Source of the DNA: Spirochaetaceae bacterium
GTDB lineage: Bacteria > Spirochaetota > Spirochaetia > Treponematales > Rectinemataceae
DNA length: 64,000 bases
Reading direction: 5' to 3'
Assembly: GCA_025355995.1 (NCBI GenBank)
Contig: JANXYQ010000071.1
Coordinates: 19,455 to 83,454 of the forward strand
Of this stretch, positions 26,959 through 35,835 are shown in pieces (positions within the stretch are counted from its first letter, which is position 1; every line of letters starts with the position of its first letter). The notes below the pieces were generated by a model, which worked only from the letters and a program-made list of their open reading frames with translations, did not search any database and was not told the DNA's origin. A program made the position numbers and the translations under genes.

Positions 26959-28114
26959 CCGACGCGGGGCGTCGGGGTCTCCTCGTCCGTGAATCGCAAC
27001 CTGCACGAGAATTCCCGATCCTCGAGGAAATCCGGCCAGGCCCGCAGGTTTCCCTGGGCCAGGCTGGTGATCAGCCTCAGGCCCAGGTGACCGCCCCCGC
27101 TTGACGTCGAAGCCGGGAGCCGGGCCAATCCCGTTGTCGGAGACCGTCAGGCTGATCTCGCCGTTATCGTCCCTGCTCGGCAGGATGCGGATTTCGCCCA
27201 TCCTGTCGCTCGGGAATGCGTATTTGAGCGCGTTCGTGACGAGCTCGTTCACGATCAGGGTGTAGCTCGCGACCAATTGCCTCGCCAAGTCCCCGAAGGT
27301 AGCTCATGAGGTCGATATGCGAAAAATCGCCGGTCTTATAAAGCTGGTTGTGGACCAAGGACATCGACAGGATCCTGTCGATCGATACCGCGAAGGCCGC
27401 TTTCAGCCGGTCGTCCCCTATCGCGTTGGCGTGGAGCCGAAGTATAGAGATTATCACGCTCATGTTGTTCTTCGTGCGATGGTAGACTTCCCGCAGCAGG
27501 ATCTCTTTTTCGGCGAGCGATCGGCCGATCTGCTCCTCCGTTTTTATCCGCTCGGTGAGGTCCTGCCCGAACGCCGACAGCCCGAAGACCTTGCCCTCCC
27601 GTCGTAGCAGGTTGTCGCTCAGGTAGAAGACCTTCGATATCCCGGGCAGGCCCAGCTCGTTGGATCGGCGCAGCCCCACGACGAGGATCGTCGCCAGCCA
27701 CGCGTACTCCATCAAGAAGACGAAGCGGATTACGCCGATACCGATCAGGGAATCGATGACTATCAGGATAATCCCTCTGCCGACCTCCTTGTAGGCGAAG
27801 TCCAGCCCGAAGGGGAGGGCGACGTATCGCCGCTTGATGAGCTTCGTTTCCTCGGCGATGAACCAGAGCAGGGCGAAGCCCGATATGGTGCTCGCGATCA
27901 CCTCGCCCCTGAGCCAGAAGACGCTTTGGAGGGGGAAGTCCACGTTGTACTCGCCCGAACAGAAAAGACAAAACGAGAATCCCCCGAGGCAGATCAGGAT
28001 GAAGGCCATCCAGCTTTTTTTTTCGTCTCTTCGGGACCAGGCGAGGAAGTCGCTGATGGCTATGGTCAAGCATATCGAGGCTATGATCAATGTCGGTATC
28101 GAACATACCTTCAT
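26955..28114 (-). pseudogene. membrane sensor histidine kinase (HisKA_2/HATPase) split by two frameshifts
   Basis: The start holds membrane helices and a short sensor region ending FGQDLTERI. Next is the HisKA_2 phosphoacceptor VYHRTKNNMSVIISIL. After SYLR the frame breaks: removing one G from the GGGG run at 27291-27294 restores DLARQLVASYTLIVNELVTN. The ATP-binding N box (NALKYAFP) and G1 box (DNGIGPAPGFDV) then read correctly. A second +1 shift near 27099-27102 separates this from GGGHLGLRLITSLAQG and the normal end at 26955. The linker between sensor and kinase also seems shortened. No response regulator lies nearby. Read-level errors are possible, but intact neighbouring operons argue for decay. 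Confidence 0.8.
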
Positions 28115-28237
28115 ATGTCAAAACGTCCTGACTGTCTCATGGAATTGGAGTACTATGATCTTATCCGATATTTGCAAAATGGCCAGCGATTATCACTGTC
28201 GAGTCGGGGCGGGGAAGATCGATGGAGGAGGGGCGAC

Positions 28238-28816
28238 ATGGCTATCCTGAAGCAGATCGAGACGAGAAGGGCATACCGGGCCCTGGACTCCAGGCCCATA
28301 GATAGGGAAACCCTGGGACGCCTGGTCCAGGCAGCCCACCTATCCCCTTCCGCCGGCAACAACCAGCCGTGGCGCATTATCACCGTCGTGGATCCCGAGC
28401 GGCTGGAAGCCCTGAAGTCCGCGTTGAGCCCCGGCAATTACTGGGCCAAGAAGTCGCCCGCGATCGCCGCCTTCGTGACGAGCCTCGACTGGGACCAGCG
28501 CCTCGACGGGGGCAGGGACTACGCCTTCTTCGCCCTCGGCATGGCCGCGATGTCCTACCAGATCCAGGCGGTCGAAGAGGGCTTGATCTCCCACCCGATC
28601 GCGGGTTTCGACGCGGCGGCCGCCAAGCGCCTGCTCGGCATTCCCGATGCCGCCGTCCTCGAGACCTTGATCGTCCTAGGCTATCCCGGCGAGGGCTCGG
28701 GGCTGAGCGAGAGGCACCAGGAGAGCGAGAGGGGACCCCGTATCAGGAAGCCCCTCGTCGAGATAGCCGCCTTCGACGCCTGGAACGACGGCCTCCTTCC
28801 CCTGGCCAAGAAGTGA
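28238..28816 (+). CDS. nitroreductase-family flavoprotein
   Basis: 192 residues from the ATG at 28238 (GGAGGAGGGG just upstream); an earlier in-frame stretch from 27926 lies over the kinase gene and was rejected. Family features are ETRRAYRALDSRPIDRETL, the FMN-binding SPSAGNNQPWRIITV and the late LIVLGYPGEG. It would be an FMN-dependent NAD(P)H oxidoreductase acting on quinones or nitro compounds; the physiological substrate is unknown. It is followed after 9 bp by an acetyltransferase gene. Confidence 0.85.
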   Translation: MAILKQIETRRAYRALDSRPIDRETLGRLVQAAHLSPSAGNNQPWRIITVVDPERLEALKSALSPGNYWAKKSPAIAAFVTSLDWDQRLDGGRDYAFFALGMAAMSYQIQAVEEGLISHPIAGFDAAAAKRLLGIPDAAVLETLIVLGYPGEGSGLSERHQESERGPRIRKPLVEIAAFDAWNDGLLPLAKK

Positions 28817-28825
28817 GGGCGGACG

Positions 28826-29107
28826 ATGGCGGACATCAGGAAAGGCGCGGACTCCTTTTTCGTCGGGGAGGATCCCGGGGAGCGCTTGGCTGAGATCGCC
28901 TTCCGCAGGGAGGAGGGCGGCAGGATAGTCATAGACCATACCTCCGTATCGGACGGACTGAAGGGCCGAGGCGTGGGCGCGGAGCTCGTCGAGGCCGTAG
29001 TCGGCCTCGCTCGGGCCGAAGGAGCCATGATCAGGCCGGTTTGCCCCTATGCCAGGAAGCTTATGCTCAAGACCCCCGAATACGCCGACGTCCTTTTTCT
29101 AAATTAG
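28826..29107 (+). CDS. small GNAT-type N-acetyltransferase (YidJ-like)
   Basis: 93 residues. The acetyl-CoA loop GLKGRGVGAELVEAV and the tail RPVCPYARKLMLKTPEYADV match the small single-domain GNAT group that binds acetyl-CoA with a conserved Cys. The N-terminus GERLAEIAFRREEGG reads as the usual first two strands. Substrate is unknown. It probably forms an operon with the nitroreductase. Confidence 0.8.
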   Translation: MADIRKGADSFFVGEDPGERLAEIAFRREEGGRIVIDHTSVSDGLKGRGVGAELVEAVVGLARAEGAMIRPVCPYARKLMLKTPEYADVLFLN

Positions 29108-29184
29108 GCCTCTATCGGTTAGTCTATAATGTTGAATCCGCCTCTCGCCGACGCGAGACGGCCGCGGCGACGGAGGTCACGGGC

Positions 29185-29886
29185 ATGCCTGCCAAGAATG
29201 GGTCCGGTTCGATTGATAGGTTCCTCGAGGTCTTCGGCTTCCTCCTCCCGCTCGGGGAATGGCCCCCAGCGAAACGGCATCTGGTGCTGGAATCCCTCAA
29301 TTTCCGGGAGATGGAATTGGGGACGACGATACTGCGCGAAGGGCAGGTCTGCTCGAGCGTTCCCTTCGTCCTCGATGGCTCCATCCGAGTGTTCAAGTCC
29401 GCCGAGTCGGGCAGGGAAATCACCCTCTATCGCATCGAGGCGGGAGAGAGTTGCATCCTGAGCGCGGGCTGCGGAAGCGGCCTAGCCGCCTTCCCCGCGA
29501 GCGCCGTGACCGAGAGCGCGACCAGCGCGGCCTTCTTGCCGAGCGAGACCGTCAAGAGGCTCTTCGCCGAAGGCGCCTCGTTCCGGGATTTCGTCCTCGA
29601 CCAGTATTCGCGCCGGATGGCCGAAGTCATGGAGCTAGTCGAGGAAGTCGCCTTCAGGCGGGTCGACGAGCGCCTCGCGCAATGGCTGCAGGAGCAGTGC
29701 TCGGCGACTCCCTCCGGCCTCGTGGTGGCGACCCATCAGGAGCTCGCGGACCATGTCGGCACCTCGCGCGAAGTCGTGAGCCGCATCCTCAAGGATTGGG
29801 AGCAGCGGAAAGCCCTGGAAATTTCTCGCGGGTCCCTGCGGCTCCTCCCTGCCTTCGAGGGCCTGCGCGAGGGGCTGAAGGGCTAG
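29185..29886 (+). CDS. Crp/Fnr-family transcriptional regulator
   Basis: 233 residues from the ATG at 29185 (GGAGGT 7 bp upstream). A cyclic-nucleotide-like beta-roll (about 25-115: TTILREGQVCSSVPFVLDG) and dimer helix lead to a winged HTH, LADHVGTSREVVSRILKDWE. The N-terminal FNR iron-sulfur cysteines are absent; a few Cys sit in the roll (SCILSAGCGSG), so the effector is unknown. The recognition helix R-E-V-V-S-R aligns with CRP R180-E181-x-x-G-R185, which reads GTGA. Six GTGA-type palindromes lie in the window, the first only 18 bp after this gene. TATAAT at 29125-29130 may be its own -10. Confidence 0.88.
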   Translation: MPAKNGSGSIDRFLEVFGFLLPLGEWPPAKRHLVLESLNFREMELGTTILREGQVCSSVPFVLDGSIRVFKSAESGREITLYRIEAGESCILSAGCGSGLAAFPASAVTESATSAAFLPSETVKRLFAEGASFRDFVLDQYSRRMAEVMELVEEVAFRRVDERLAQWLQEQCSATPSGLVVATHQELADHVGTSREVVSRILKDWEQRKALEISRGSLRLLPAFEGLREGLKG

Positions 29887-29903
29887 CGATATTCTCCGGC
29901 ATC

Positions 29904-29946
29904 GGTGACGGGTGTCACTGTCATTCACCCTGTCTGTGGGCATATT
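29904..29946 (+). promoter_or_regulatory. Crp-type operator and promoter of DUF2892-glutaredoxin operon
   Basis: GGTGACGGGTGTCACT (29904-29919) has a TGA-N6-TCA core centred at 29911.5. CATATT (29941-29946) is a -10 match that sets the start at 29953, placing the operator centre at exactly -41.5, the class II activator position. Confidence 0.6.
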
Positions 29947-29954
29947 TGCCTCAA

Positions 29955-29972
29955 GCCTAAAGGATTTTAGGC
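29955..29972 (+). other. 5'-UTR hairpin just ahead of the ribosome site
   Basis: GCCTAAA-GGAT-TTTAGGC forms a perfect 7-bp stem. With a start at 29953 it would sit at nucleotides +3 to +20 and end directly before GGGAGG. It could stabilise the mRNA or modulate translation. Confidence 0.5.
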
Positions 29973-29983
29973 GGGAGGTTCAT

Positions 29984-30172
29984 ATGAAACTGAAGAATAT
30001 CGGGAGCGCGGATAGGGTTATCAGGATCGTCCTCGGCGTCGCCATCGCCGTCCTCGGCATAGCCTTCAAGAGCTGGCTCGGGCTGATAGCCATCGTGCCC
30101 CTAGCGACCGCGGCCGTGGGAACCTGCCCCCTGTACCTGCCTTTCGGCATCTCGACCAGGAAGAAGGCATGA
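29984..30172 (+). CDS. DUF2892 small membrane protein
   Basis: 62 residues from the ATG at 29984 with GGGAGG upstream. It begins KNIGSADRVIRIVLGVA and has two hydrophobic stretches, ending GTCPLYLPFGIST. This is the DUF2892 pattern, often fused to or beside rhodanese domains (YgaP-like). Its role is unknown, probably a membrane anchor or partner in sulfur/redox chemistry. It overlaps the glutaredoxin gene by 4 bp (ATGA), and the pair lies under a predicted Crp-type operator. Confidence 0.8.
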   Translation: MKLKNIGSADRVIRIVLGVAIAVLGIAFKSWLGLIAIVPLATAAVGTCPLYLPFGISTRKKA

Positions 30173-30399
30173 GCGTAGTCGTATACTCGACGCCCTCCTG
30201 CCCATATTGCACACTGGCCAAGAAATATCTCAACGAGAAGTCGGTTCCCTATGAGGACTACGACGTCTCTCGCGACCAGGTCCGGGCAGAGGAGATGATT
30301 CAAAAGTCAGGACAGATGGGCGTCCCCGTCCTCGACGTGAACGGCCGCATTATCGTCGGCTTCAGTCCGGCCGCGATCGAGAGTGCGCTGAAGGTTTAG
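30169..30399 (+). CDS. glutaredoxin/NrdH-like redoxin
   Basis: 76 residues with a thioredoxin fold. The active site is CPYC at about 11-14 (STPSCPYCTLAKKYL), cis-Pro lies in MGVPVLDV and the tail has IVGFSPAAIESAL. It reduces disulfides or handles mixed disulfides in the cytosol. It is translationally coupled to the DUF2892 gene. Whether glutathione, thioredoxin reductase or a CoA-based system reduces it is not visible here, though CoA-disulfide reductases occur later in the window. Confidence 0.85.
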   Translation: MSVVVYSTPSCPYCTLAKKYLNEKSVPYEDYDVSRDQVRAEEMIQKSGQMGVPVLDVNGRIIVGFSPAAIESALKV

Positions 30400-30406
30400 G
30401 CCAATG

Positions 30407-30443
30407 AGCGGCGCGCGAGGCCGAAGGCGGATCGCGCGCCGCT
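30407..30443. terminator. bidirectional hairpin between convergent genes
   Basis: AGCGGCGCGCG (30407-30417) and its perfect complement (30433-30443) form an 11-bp GC stem. It lies between the glutaredoxin stop and the stop of the oppositely oriented methyltransferase. No U-tract follows, so it may act as a rho-dependent or stabilising structure. Confidence 0.5.
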
Positions 30444-31005
30444 AGCGCTCGAGCGTGTACAGTGCTAGACGCTGAAGGTGGGTTGTTTCGATTTTCGCGA
30501 AGCCTGCGTTCTTCGCCAAATCCGCGATAAGCTCGCTCTTCATGCGATGCTCCAGCGGCGGCCCGCCGTTCTCCGTGCGATACTGCCACTCCAGGACTGC
30601 GACGCGCCTGCGGGAAACGCGATGCGCTTCCTTGAGCGCCTCCTGGGCGTCATCGGCCTCATGCAGCACCATCCCCAGAAAGGCTAAATCGAAGGACCGA
30701 TCGGGAAAGGGAAGCTTTTCCGCGACTCCTTCCAGGAATATGCAGGAAGGCGCGAGAGACCTCGCCGTCTCGAGCAATTCCGCGTTCAAGTCTATGCCGG
30801 TAGCCGCGATCCCCGCTTTCGCGAAGGCTTCGGCGAATACGCCCGTGCCAGTGCCCACGTCGAGAGCATTCCCGATCTCCAGGCCCTCCATGCAGAGCGC
30901 TACGACGCGCGGCACTTCCATCATGGCCATCCGCTCCGGCGAGCGGAGCCGGTCGGGGCCGCCGCGGAAGCGTCGCTCGTTGCCCTCGCCCTTCGAAGCG
31001 CTCAC
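30442..31005 (-). CDS. class I SAM-dependent methyltransferase, last gene of the nuo operon
   Basis: 187 residues. SAM motif I is ALDVGTGTGVFAEAF (about 47-61), followed by ATGIDLN and the motif VAEKLPFPDRSFDLAFLGMVLHE, as in UbiE-like enzymes. Its ATG overlaps the nuoN stop by 4 bp, so it is translated with complex I. A role in quinone methylation or in modifying a complex I subunit is possible but only inferred. Substrate is unknown. The separate MenG-type gene at 3472-4209 is a different branch. Confidence 0.8.
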   Translation of the reverse strand: MSASKGEGNERRFRGGPDRLRSPERMAMMEVPRVVALCMEGLEIGNALDVGTGTGVFAEAFAKAGIAATGIDLNAELLETARSLAPSCIFLEGVAEKLPFPDRSFDLAFLGMVLHEADDAQEALKEAHRVSRRRVAVLEWQYRTENGGPPLEHRMKSELIADLAKNAGFAKIETTHLQRLALYTLER

Positions 31006-32441
31006 CTGAGGACCGCCGCCGCGATCGCCTGGGTCCAGGCCGTCAACGGGCCCGGAAAGACGCCCAGGCCGACCGTAGCGAGCGCCGATAGGGCCAAGAT
31101 CGCTTTCTGCGCGATAGGAACCCGAATCCTCGATTCATCCTCCGCCTTCTCCATGATTATCACCCTGATGACCGAGATGTAGTACGAGATGGACACGAGG
31201 CTCATCAGAAGGGCGAGGGCGGCGAGCCATAGCTTGCCCTGCCTGGCTACCTCGGCGAGGAGGTAGAATTTGCCCAGGAAGCCCGCGGCCGGCGGTATTC
31301 CCGCGAGGGAAAGAAGGCAGACCAACAGGCTCGCGGCCATGAAGGGCGAGCGCTTCCATAGGCCCCTGAGGCTGGCGATCTCCCCCGAGCGGCCTCCGTC
31401 GCCGAAGGAGGATATGGCCGCGAAGATGCCTACGTTGGCGAAGAGGTAGAGGACGATGTAGTAAAGGAGGGCGCTGAGGCCCGCCCGCGAAGCGGCGACG
31501 AGGCCCAGGAGCATATAGCCCGCGTGGGCGATGCTGGAGTAGGCGAGGAGCCGCTTCATGTTGGTCTGGGGAAGGGCTATAAGATTGCCCACGACCATCG
31601 AGAGGACCGAGAGCGAGATTACCACGAGGGACAATCCTCCCCCGTTCGAAGGCAGGACGAAAAAAAGCAGCCGCGCGAGGGCCGCGAAGCCCGCCGTCTT
31701 CGAGCCTACGGCGAGGAAGGCGGCCACCGGAGTCGGCGCGCCTTCGTAGATGTCCGGCGACCACATGTGGAAGGGCACGGCGGCGATCTTGAACGCGAAT
31801 CCCGCGAGGGCCATGACCCCGCCGATGACGGCGAGGGGATCTCCCGAGGCGGGGCCGAATGCGGGTTTGGCCAGGGCGGCGGCGACATCGCCATAGGCGA
31901 GGCTCCCCGACGCGCCGAAGAGGAGGCTCAAGCCGAAGAGCAGCACGGCCGAGGAGATGGCGCTCAGGAGAACGTACTTAGTTCCGGCCTCGGTGGACTT
32001 GCCGCTCGCCCTGTCGTAGGCGGTCAGGACGACGAGGGGAATCGTCATCAGCTCGAGTCCGATGTAGAGGCTGAGGAAATCGTTGGCCGAGCTCAAGACC
32101 ATCATCCCGACGAGGGAGAAGGCCAGAAGCGCGAAGAACTCGCTCCGAGACTCCTCCAGGCCGGCGGTGAAGCGAAGCGACATGAGCGCGACGAGGAAGG
32201 CGGCGGTGATGAAAACCCGCTTGAAGAAGAGGGCCAGCGGGTCGTTTAGGAAGCGCCCTCCGAGGAAGGAAGAGCCATGCCCCGGAGCGAGGAAGGCCAG
32301 GGCCAGGAGCCCTAGGAAGGCGATGGCCGCGATGTAGCCCGTCATCTCGCGCTTTCCGCGCGGGGCGATAAGGCCGACGGCCAGGAGGCTTAGGGCGATT
32401 AGGGCCGCGACGAGCTCCAAGCGAATTGCCGAGAAGTCCAT
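31002..32441 (-). CDS. nuoN: NADH-quinone oxidoreductase subunit N
   Basis: 479 residues, about 14 transmembrane helices, one of three antiporter-like proton-pumping subunits of complex I. Family stretches include FHMWSPDIYEGAPTPVAAFL and MKRLLAYSSIAHAGYMLLG, which carry the conserved Lys residues. It shares a single base with the nuoM stop region (32441). It is the last complex I gene before an overlapping methyltransferase gene. Confidence 0.95.
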   Translation of the reverse strand: MDFSAIRLELVAALIALSLLAVGLIAPRGKREMTGYIAAIAFLGLLALAFLAPGHGSSFLGGRFLNDPLALFFKRVFITAAFLVALMSLRFTAGLEESRSEFFALLAFSLVGMMVLSSANDFLSLYIGLELMTIPLVVLTAYDRASGKSTEAGTKYVLLSAISSAVLLFGLSLLFGASGSLAYGDVAAALAKPAFGPASGDPLAVIGGVMALAGFAFKIAAVPFHMWSPDIYEGAPTPVAAFLAVGSKTAGFAALARLLFFVLPSNGGGLSLVVISLSVLSMVVGNLIALPQTNMKRLLAYSSIAHAGYMLLGLVAASRAGLSALLYYIVLYLFANVGIFAAISSFGDGGRSGEIASLRGLWKRSPFMAASLLVCLLSLAGIPPAAGFLGKFYLLAEVARQGKLWLAALALLMSLVSISYYISVIRVIIMEKAEDESRIRVPIAQKAILALSALATVGLGVFPGPLTAWTQAIAAAVLR

Positions 32442-33949
32442 CAGAAGGTCCCTCCGATATGCAACGAGGCGATGCGCTGGACGATGGGCAGGACGCCGCC
32501 CGTTATCGTGTCCATGATCAGGCGCGGATAGAGGCCGAGGCCGATCAGCACGGCCGCGAGGAGGACGATAGGCACCATCTCGACTCCGCGAGCGTCGCTC
32601 AAGTGGTCCCAGCGCGGGTTGCGCGGGCCGAAGAAGACGCGCTGGAAAACCAGGAGCACGTAGATAGCCGTCAAGACCACCGAGGAGATGGCTATTACGG
32701 AGATGACCGGGTAGACCTGCATGGCGCCGGAGAATACCGCGAATTCCGCGACGAAGTTGAACATGCCGGGCAGGCCGAGCGAGGCGAGCCCCGCGATGAG
32801 GAAGGCGGCGGCGACTCGCGGCATCTGGTGGGCGAGCCCGCCGAAGTCGGCGATGGCCCTCGTGTGGGCCTTGTCGTAGATCAGTCCGACGACCGCGAAG
32901 AAGAGGGCTGCCATGATTCCGTGGGCGAACATCTGCGCTACCGCCCCATCCATCGAGGCCGCGTTGAGCGACGCTATGCCGATGAGCACGAAGCCCATGT
33001 GGCTGATCGAGGAATTGGCGACGACGAACTTGAGGTCCTTCTGCACCATCGCGACGAAGGCGATGTAGACGGCGTTGACGGCCGCGAGCACGGCGATGAG
33101 GGGCGCCCAGAAGGCGGCTCCCTCCGGGAAGAGCCCCACGCCGACGCGGATCAGGGCGTAGCCGCCCAGCTTCATGATGACGCCGGCGAGGAGCATCGAG
33201 ATGGCCGTGGGCGCCGCCGAGTGGCCGTCCGGCGTCCAGCGATGCAAGGGGAAAAGCGGTATCAGGACGCCGAATCCGGCGAGCATGAGGAAGAAGGCGA
33301 ATTTCTGGAAGCCCGCGTCGAAATGGATGGTCGAGAGCGAGGCTAGGTCGAAGGTCCAGACCCCCAGGCCGCGAGCCGGGTCGTGGGCGTAGGCGAAGAT
33401 GGCGATGATGGCGACGAGGGAGATGGCCGATCCCGCGAGGAGGTACATCGTGTACTTCATCGCCGCGTACTCTTTCCGCGTGCTTCCCCAGACGCTGATG
33501 AGCACGTACTTCGGTATCACCGCGATTTCGATGAACATGAAGAGGACCAGGAGGTCCATCGACATGAAGACGCCGAATACCCCGCCGACGAGCAGGAGCG
33601 TATAGATGAAGAACTCCTTGGACCTCGTCTCGAGGCGCCAGGTCACGAAGACCCCGGCGAACAGGATGATCGCCGTAAGGAGCACGAGGGGAAGGCTCAA
33701 GCCGTCGACGCCGAGGTCTAGGTTGATCCCGAAGTTTCCTACCCAGGGAATCCGCGCGACGAACTGCATGCCGGCGAGGGAGCGATCGTAGAGGATCATG
33801 GTGGCCAGCGAGAGCGCGAGCGCGAAGGAGGATGAGACGAGGGCTATTGCGCGTATGGCGCTCTTTCGCCCCTCGGGGATCAGCGCGAGGAGGAGGGCTC
33901 CGGCGAAGGGCGAGAGGAGGATCGCCGGGAGCAGGGGAAGGCCGCTCAT
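32441..33949 (-). CDS. nuoM: NADH-quinone oxidoreductase subunit M
   Basis: 502 residues, about 14 helices. Recognisable NuoM stretches are DGLSLPLVLLTAIILFAG, FPLHRWTPDGHSAAPTAISM (the usual HxWLPxAHxxAPT motif in altered form, here HRWTPDGHSAAPT) and DLKFVVANSSISHMGFV. It is an antiporter-like proton-pumping subunit. It overlaps nuoL by 4 bp at its start. The variant motif should be compared with other complex I proteins lacking nuoEFG. Confidence 0.95.
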   Translation of the reverse strand: MSGLPLLPAILLSPFAGALLLALIPEGRKSAIRAIALVSSSFALALSLATMILYDRSLAGMQFVARIPWVGNFGINLDLGVDGLSLPLVLLTAIILFAGVFVTWRLETRSKEFFIYTLLLVGGVFGVFMSMDLLVLFMFIEIAVIPKYVLISVWGSTRKEYAAMKYTMYLLAGSAISLVAIIAIFAYAHDPARGLGVWTFDLASLSTIHFDAGFQKFAFFLMLAGFGVLIPLFPLHRWTPDGHSAAPTAISMLLAGVIMKLGGYALIRVGVGLFPEGAAFWAPLIAVLAAVNAVYIAFVAMVQKDLKFVVANSSISHMGFVLIGIASLNAASMDGAVAQMFAHGIMAALFFAVVGLIYDKAHTRAIADFGGLAHQMPRVAAAFLIAGLASLGLPGMFNFVAEFAVFSGAMQVYPVISVIAISSVVLTAIYVLLVFQRVFFGPRNPRWDHLSDARGVEMVPIVLLAAVLIGLGLYPRLIMDTITGGVLPIVQRIASLHIGGTF

Positions 33950-35835
33950 TTGAGCAATCCTCCCAGCAGATCGGTCGAGAGGGCGAGGGCCGCTATCGCC
34001 ACCGCGCCGAAGATGACGAGGGCATAGCCTTGAAGCCTGCCCGACTGAGTCAGCCTAAGCTTTCGCCCCGTCGCCCTCGTCGCGGCGCCCAGGCCGTCGA
34101 AAAGGCCGTCGATGACCTTATGATCGATCCAATCGAAGGCCCTTCCTCCGGCGAGCATGACTCGCGCGAAGATCCAGCCGTAGATCTCGTCGATGTAGAA
34201 TTTATGGTCGAGCAGTCGATAGGCGGGCCCGAATGCGGCGGCGACGCGCTCGGCCTTGATGAGCTTTTTCCCGTACATTATCCAGGCCAGGCCAATGCCG
34301 CCCACCGCGACGAGCGAGGAGATCGCGGCCGTAGTCAGGTCGAGTCTCGATTTCTCGCCCTCGCCGAAGAAGATGAAGGAGCCGAAGGAAAACCCGAATG
34401 CTCTCTCGAACCAGGGCGAGCCGATGAGCCCGGCGACGACCGAGAGGGCGGCCAGGACGAGGAGGGGAATAGCCATCGCGGGTCCCGACTCGTGGGCGCG
34501 AAGGCCCTCGGTCGAGGCCCCGCCGAAAGCCGTAAATATCAAGCGGAACATATAGAAGGCAGTCATGAAGGCGACGCCGAGGCCGAGGACGTAGAGCCCG
34601 ACGTGGCCCGAACGCAGGGAGGCGAGGAGTATCTCGTCCTTGCTCCAGAAGCCCGCGAGAGGGAATATGCCGGATAGCGCGAGGGCCCCGATCGTGAAAG
34701 CCCAAGCGGTAATCCTCATTTTTTTCCCGAGCCCGCCCATCTTGAAGATGTCCTGCTCGCCCGTCGCGTGGATGACGCTGCCGGCCCCGAGGAAGAGCAG
34801 GGCCTTGAAGAAGGCGTGCGTCGTCAGGTGGAACATGCCGGCGCTCATCGAGCCGACGCCCAGGGCCATGAACATGTAGCCGAGCTGGCTCAGGGTCGAG
34901 TAGGCGAGAATGCGCTTGATATCCTTCTGCACGAGGGCGATCGAGGCCGCGAAGAGGGCCGTGAAGCCGCCGATGTAGGCCATGCCCTCCATGACCGCGG
35001 GCACGCTCGCGAAGAGGATGAAGCCTCTCGCAATGAGGTAGACGCCGGCGGCCACCATGGTCGCGGCGTGGATGAGGGCGCTCACCGGAGTCGGGCCTTC
35101 CATGGCGTCGGGCAGCCACACGTGGAAGGGGAACTGGGCCGACTTGCCGAGCGGGCCGATGAAGATGAGGGCGGCGATGAGGGGAAGCATCGCGCCGCCC
35201 TTGGCCAGGGGTATCACCGTGGAAAGCTCGGTGAAATCGAAGCTGCCGAAGAGCTGGAAGAGGAGGAGCACGCCGACCATGAAGCCGAAATCCGCCCAAC
35301 GGTTGGTGATGAAGGCCTTCCTGCTCGCGTCCGCAGCCGATTTTTTCTCGAACCAGAAGCCTATGAGGAGATAGGAGCAGAGGCCGACGAGCTCCCAGAA
35401 CGAGAAGGTCTGGAAATAGTTGTCTGCGACTACGAGGCCGAGCATCGAGAAGGCGAAGAGCGACAGATAGGCGTAATACCTCGAGAACCCGGGATCGCCC
35501 TTCATGTACCCGAGCGAGTAGATCATCACGAGGAAGGCTACGAGGCTGACGATGACGCACATCGTGGCCGAAAGGGGATCTACCAGAACGCCCATGGATA
35601 TCTCTAGGCCGCGGAAATGGCCGATAGCCGGGATCGAGAGCCACTTGATCGATTCATGTGCGCCGGCGGGGTCGGCGAGGACGCCGACGAGGAGCCCTAT
35701 CGAGAGAACTAACGAGGCCGCGGCCGCGACGATGCCGACCATCGCGCTCAGGGCCTCGGTGCGTCTCGTCATGAACGCGATGAGGATGAAGGCCGCCAGG
35801 GGCGCGAGGACGAGGGCGATCGCGGCGTTTACCAT
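33946..35835 (-). CDS. nuoL: NADH-quinone oxidoreductase subunit L
   Basis: 629 residues, about 16 helices with the long lateral helix region at the C-terminus. Marker stretches are FWELVGLCSYLLIGFWFEK, QFPFHVWLPDAMEGPTPVSA and DIKRILAYSTLSQLGYMFMA. It is the distal proton pump of complex I. Its start lies inside the last codons of nuoK (7-bp overlap). Length and motifs are normal. Confidence 0.96.
   Translation of the reverse strand: MVNAAIALVLAPLAAFILIAFMTRRTEALSAMVGIVAAAASLVLSIGLLVGVLADPAGAHESIKWLSIPAIGHFRGLEISMGVLVDPLSATMCVIVSLVAFLVMIYSLGYMKGDPGFSRYYAYLSLFAFSMLGLVVADNYFQTFSFWELVGLCSYLLIGFWFEKKSAADASRKAFITNRWADFGFMVGVLLLFQLFGSFDFTELSTVIPLAKGGAMLPLIAALIFIGPLGKSAQFPFHVWLPDAMEGPTPVSALIHAATMVAAGVYLIARGFILFASVPAVMEGMAYIGGFTALFAASIALVQKDIKRILAYSTLSQLGYMFMALGVGSMSAGMFHLTTHAFFKALLFLGAGSVIHATGEQDIFKMGGLGKKMRITAWAFTIGALALSGIFPLAGFWSKDEILLASLRSGHVGLYVLGLGVAFMTAFYMFRLIFTAFGGASTEGLRAHESGPAMAIPLLVLAALSVVAGLIGSPWFERAFGFSFGSFIFFGEGEKSRLDLTTAAISSLVAVGGIGLAWIMYGKKLIKAERVAAAFGPAYRLLDHKFYIDEIYGWIFARVMLAGGRAFDWIDHKVIDGLFDGLGAATRATGRKLRLTQSGRLQGYALVIFGAVAIAALALSTDLLGGLLK

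Noticed and set aside
29108..29184. Autoregulatory Crp-type site in front of the Crp/Fnr gene
   Set aside because: No TGA-N6-TCA core was found there; only a TATAAT box without a good -35.
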